Below are positions 35,452 through 37,988 of a stretch of 37,988 bases of DNA, in pieces. Each line of letters begins with the position of its first letter. Position 1 is the stretch's first letter. The position numbers were made by a program, and so were the translations under genes. Under the pieces are notes generated by a model. The model searched no databases, was not told the origin of the DNA, and saw only the letters and a list, made by a program, of their open reading frames with translations. Source of the DNA: Oligella urethralis DSM 7531 (GTDB lineage Bacteria; Pseudomonadota; Gammaproteobacteria; Burkholderiales; Burkholderiaceae_B); contig NZ_AQVB01000019.1 of the NCBI RefSeq assembly GCF_000372065.1, forward strand, positions 1-37,988, read 5' to 3'.

Positions 35452-37191
35452 ATGCAACGCTTTTTTTATCCTTTTTTTAGACTAATGAGATTGTGCACAC
35501 AAAACAAAGCGGGTGTTTTTGGTATTGCACAATTCATTTTTGTCCTGCTGCTAAGCTTAGCTGGACTAGCCATTTCCATTCGTATGATTCGATGGAGTAA
35601 CGATTTTTATAATGCGCTTCAGGAAATTAATGGTGAAGAAATTGTTCATCAAATCGGTATTTTCGTCGTTCTTGTGCTATCTAGTGCAGCACTGCATCTC
35701 ATTGGCAAATACATACAAAATCTATTAGAAATACGCTGGCGGAAACTACTTACAACCTCAATCACTAACCGCTGGCTCAGTGGTCATAAGCATTGGTATC
35801 TCAAACTAGACTCAAATTCTGACATTGTAGATAACCCTGAACAACGTATTGCCGAAGACTGTAAGATTTTTATCAATCTGACTGTGACACAAGTACATGC
35901 ATTAATCATGGCCATCATCTCCGTCATATCGTACTTTTCTGTTTTATGGTCTTTATCTACTTTTGCTCTTTCTTTTAATGTCTTTGGCTATGTGGTAGAA
36001 ATTCCTCGTTATATGGTGTGGGCTGCACCACTTTATGTTTTGATTTCAAGTGGTGTTACGCATTTTCTCGGCTCCCCGTTAAGAAACTTAACAGTACAGC
36101 AACAGCGACGTGAAGGAGACTTTCGCTATGCTCTTACTCATGTACGTGACTCCAGTGAAGCTATCGCACTACAGCGTGGTGAAAAGCAAGAGCAAAAGCA
36201 TCTGCAAGCATTATTTAAAGCAATCGAAACAAATTGGCGTCAACTCAACGTGCGCAATCTGATTTTAGGTTGTTTTACACGACCCTATTATCAAACCGTA
36301 CTCAGAATTCCCATGTTCTTAGCTCTACCCGCATTTATTGCTGGAAAAGTAAGCTTAGGCGGTCTCATGCAATTGGCAAGTGCCTTCACCAATGTAGTAA
36401 CTACCTTGTCTTGGTTTATTTTCTCTTACCAAGATTTGGCCGAATTAGCGGCATCTACTCGCCGTCTTGATCAATTACTCAAAAAACTCAATCATAACAC
36501 GGTAAATGATTCAGACTATGCACACCAGGAGGATGGGTATTTATCAATTACAAACTTGCAACTATATACTCCAACGAAAGAACCCTTATTATTCGTAAAA
36601 TCTCTCAACGTCAAACCTGGTGAGCGCATTTGGCTACAAGGAAATTCCGGTATTGGCAAAAGTACCCTATTAAAGTCCATTGCCGGTTTATGGCCTTATA
36701 CCAAGGGTAATGTGCATTATCCAAGTCACCAGCAAAGTCTTTACCTACCCCAGACCCCCTATATTCCTAAACAAGGAATTCTCGCTGCTTTATGTTATCC
36801 CAACGCTAAAGAAAGTCTGAGTCTTGATGAAGCCAAGCAATTGCTAGATGCCGTTGGCCTCCCTCATCTGATCGAAAAACTTTCACTTTCGAAAGAAGAG
36901 CAACAAGCAACATTAAATGCCTTATCCGGTGGTGAACGACAACGTCTAGCCCTAGCAAGAGCAGTTTATCTAGCACCTAAATGGCTATTCCTCGACGAGG
37001 CAAGCAGCGCCCTAGATGCTGAAAGTGAAGCAAAAATACTGACTATGCTTAGCGAACAGCTCCTAGAGAGTGCCATTATTTTACTCTCGCACCATAAACC
37101 ACATGGCTTCGACTATGAACGCCATATTTTATTCCGTTCGGACTCCGCATCCTCTACAGAGTCTGTAACAGAAAGCCCAAATTATTGTTAA
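35452..37191 (+). CDS. Fused ABC transporter of the SbmA/YddA (ABC_membrane_2) type
   Basis: The 579-residue protein has an N-terminal membrane domain (about six helices, residues 20-320) with blocks typical of the SbmA/BacA/YddA/Rv1819c family: RWSNDFYNALQEINGEE near 43, LEIRWRKLLTTSITNRWLSG near 91, and DNPEQRIAEDCKIF near 127. The C-terminal ATPase has Walker A GNSGIGKST (from 397), signature LSGGERQRLALAR near 490, and Walker B WLFLDEASSALD near 511. Rv1819c of this family imports cobalamin and other hydrophilic molecules, and SbmA imports peptides. Placed between a heme receptor and a HugZ-like protein, it is a candidate inner-membrane transporter for heme or for a breakdown product. This cargo is inferred from position only. 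The ATG lacks a strong ribosome binding site. Confidence 0.85.
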   Translation: MQRFFYPFFRLMRLCTQNKAGVFGIAQFIFVLLLSLAGLAISIRMIRWSNDFYNALQEINGEEIVHQIGIFVVLVLSSAALHLIGKYIQNLLEIRWRKLLTTSITNRWLSGHKHWYLKLDSNSDIVDNPEQRIAEDCKIFINLTVTQVHALIMAIISVISYFSVLWSLSTFALSFNVFGYVVEIPRYMVWAAPLYVLISSGVTHFLGSPLRNLTVQQQRREGDFRYALTHVRDSSEAIALQRGEKQEQKHLQALFKAIETNWRQLNVRNLILGCFTRPYYQTVLRIPMFLALPAFIAGKVSLGGLMQLASAFTNVVTTLSWFIFSYQDLAELAASTRRLDQLLKKLNHNTVNDSDYAHQEDGYLSITNLQLYTPTKEPLLFVKSLNVKPGERIWLQGNSGIGKSTLLKSIAGLWPYTKGNVHYPSHQQSLYLPQTPYIPKQGILAALCYPNAKESLSLDEAKQLLDAVGLPHLIEKLSLSKEEQQATLNALSGGERQRLALARAVYLAPKWLFLDEASSALDAESEAKILTMLSEQLLESAIILLSHHKPHGFDYERHILFRSDSASSTESVTESPNYC

Positions 37192-37210
37192 ATTTTAAAA
37201 AGGATTATAA

Positions 37211-37696
37211 ATGTCTGAACAATCTGAATTACTAAAACATTTACAGCAATTACTACGTAGCAAACGCAGCGCCTCTTTTGCTACCCTGACCAACCAGGGA
37301 GAACCTTTTGTTTCTATGGTTCCTTTTGCAATTGACACACAACACGCACATTTTGTGATCCATATTAGTGAGTTTGCAGCTCATACACGTTATTTATTGC
37401 AGCGTCCAACGGCATCATTGATGTTATGCACTAGCGAAGAGGAAGATAAACCAGTCCATGATTTATCGCGAGTTACTTTTCAAGTTAATGCGATCGCCCA
37501 AGAACGTGGCACAACAAGTTGGGCGTATTATCGTGATGTGTATTTAAACCGCTTCCCTGATGTCGAGTTCATGACTCATTTTAAAGACTTCAATTTCTTT
37601 GCTTTAGAAATCACTCGAATCAGACAAGTGGCTGGTTTTGGAGCAGCAAAGACACTCGATGTTAGCGAAGTACAATCATTGATTAAAACGCTCTAA
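37211..37696 (+). CDS. HugZ/HutZ-like heme-utilisation protein
   Basis: The 161-residue split-barrel flavin-reductase-fold (PNPOx-like) protein has SFATLTNQGEPFVSMVPFAI near residue 20, ASLMLCTSEEE near 80, VTFQVNAIAQ near 100, and the C-terminal segment RQVAGFGAAKTL that recalls the heme-contacting tail of HutZ/HugZ. Members bind and degrade heme in place of HemO-type oxygenases. The heme-ligand histidines of HugZ and HutZ cannot be assigned with certainty here. AAGGA lies 8 bases before the ATG. It follows the ABC gene by 19 bases, and an IS66-family element begins one base after its stop codon. Confidence 0.78.
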   Translation: MSEQSELLKHLQQLLRSKRSASFATLTNQGEPFVSMVPFAIDTQHAHFVIHISEFAAHTRYLLQRPTASLMLCTSEEEDKPVHDLSRVTFQVNAIAQERGTTSWAYYRDVYLNRFPDVEFMTHFKDFNFFALEITRIRQVAGFGAAKTLDVSEVQSLIKTL

Positions 37697-37741
37697 CGTA
37701 AGCGTCCGGTGAACTCCGATTGACTTCCGTTTTTAAACGTT

Positions 37742-37768
37742 CAATGCCCCGATTTTGTCGGGGCATTG
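37742..37768. terminator. Strong hairpin at the IS66 end
   Basis: CAATGCCCCGA (37742-37752) and TCGGGGCATTG (37758-37768) form a perfect 11-base-pair stem with loop TTTTG, 2 bases outside the transposase stop. It may end transposase transcripts and also stop transcription arriving from the heme operon, though the T-tracts are poor. Confidence 0.6.
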
Positions 37769-37770
37769 TG

Positions 37771-37988
37771 TTAATTCTTGGTGTCGTTTGGCGCTTGCCA
37801 ACGATGAGGCAGAAGCTCAGTAATGTCCTTCGCTTTCTGTGTCGGCAATCGTTCCAACACATCCTTAAGGTAAGCATAAGGATCATGGCCATTGAGCTTA
37901 GCCGATTGAATTAACGACATCACAGCAGCCGCACGTCGACCCGCTTTCTCTGAACCTACAAAGAGCCAATTCTTGCGACCAATCGCGA
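37771..37988 (-). CDS. tnpC: IS66-family transposase TnpC, C-terminal part
   Basis: The minus-strand frame is open at the window edge and ends with TAA at 37771-37773; 72 codons are visible. It reads NWLFVGSEKAGRRAAAVMSL, then IQSAKLNGHDPYAYLKDVLE and a final ELLPHRWQ. This is the end of the IS66 DDE transposase core (the conserved glutamate lies beyond or near this part) plus the IS66 C-terminal domain. There are no frameshifts in the visible part. Confidence 0.9.
   Translation of the reverse strand, partial: AIGRKNWLFVGSEKAGRRAAAVMSLIQSAKLNGHDPYAYLKDVLERLPTQKAKDITELLPHRWQAPNDTKN

Larger units (their letters stand above)
37698..37988. mobile_element. IS66-family insertion sequence, one end
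   Basis: The element begins with GTAAGCGTCCGGTGAACTCC, the GTAAGCG-type terminal repeat of IS66-family members, and continues past the window edge. The transposase frame enters on the minus strand. IS66 elements make 8-base target duplications, so GCTCTAAC (37690-37697) should recur at the far end. The last bases of the hugZ-like gene, including its stop, fall in this target site. Confidence 0.88.

Noticed and set aside
37683-37892. 69-codon minus-strand frame and 64-codon plus-strand frame at the right edge
   Set aside because: Both are out of frame with the recognisable IS66 transposase C-terminus that covers the same bases.
1-37988. CRISPR arrays, tRNA and rRNA genes
   Set aside because: No regularly spaced direct repeats and no tRNA or rRNA signatures were seen in any intergenic gap.

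Overview
The window looks like chromosomal DNA of a betaproteobacterium of the Burkholderiales, most likely a low-GC member of the Alcaligenaceae (an Oligella-like organism is my guess). This rests on the sequence styles of AlaS, TrmD, RpsP and FrmA, on a DUF2818-type membrane protein (known to me from Burkholderiales), and on a complete nosRZDFYLX denitrification cluster. No marker here settles genus or species, and all family assignments come from reading motifs, without a database search. Both edges are insertion sequences: the right end of an IS200/IS605-type tnpB element (1-325) and one end of an IS66-family element (37698 to the edge).

Left part (1-15.9 kb, all host genes on the minus strand). 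In transcription order from 15.9 kb down: a DUF2818-like membrane protein, a small lipoprotein, alaS, a tusA-like gene, a DASS/SLC13 anion symporter, rpsP-rimM-trmD (without rplS), then a TonB-dependent receptor followed by a CobN-like chelatase with a signal peptide and C-terminal membrane anchor, a MotA/TolQ/ExbB-like channel and a DUF2149 protein, and finally a luciferase-like flavin monooxygenase whose last codons and stop come from the inserted tnpB element. The receptor-chelatase-channel group is the most unusual system here. It looks like an envelope machine that takes up a metal-tetrapyrrole or metal complex and inserts or removes the metal, powered by a proton channel rather than an AAA+ ATPase.

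Middle part (16-28.4 kb). frmA-frmB, the glutathione-dependent formaldehyde detoxification pair, runs rightward. The convergent nos cluster (nosR-Z-D-F-Y-L and an apbE/nosX gene, minus strand) encodes nitrous oxide reduction to N2, with a perfect FNR/DNR-type box upstream of nosR. Divergent from nosR lies a tandem glycine riboswitch with its own promoter, controlling a TRIC/UPF0126-type putative glycine transporter.

Right part (28.4-38 kb, plus strand). This is an iron-acquisition region. A Fur-boxed Fiu/PiuA-like catecholate siderophore receptor is followed by a PiuC/YbiX dioxygenase and an FMN-dependent alpha-hydroxy-acid oxidase. After a phnA-like zinc-ribbon gene comes a second Fur-boxed unit: a HasR-like heme receptor, an SbmA/YddA-type fused ABC transporter and a HugZ-like heme-degrading protein. 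An IS66-family element is inserted one base after the hugZ-like stop codon.
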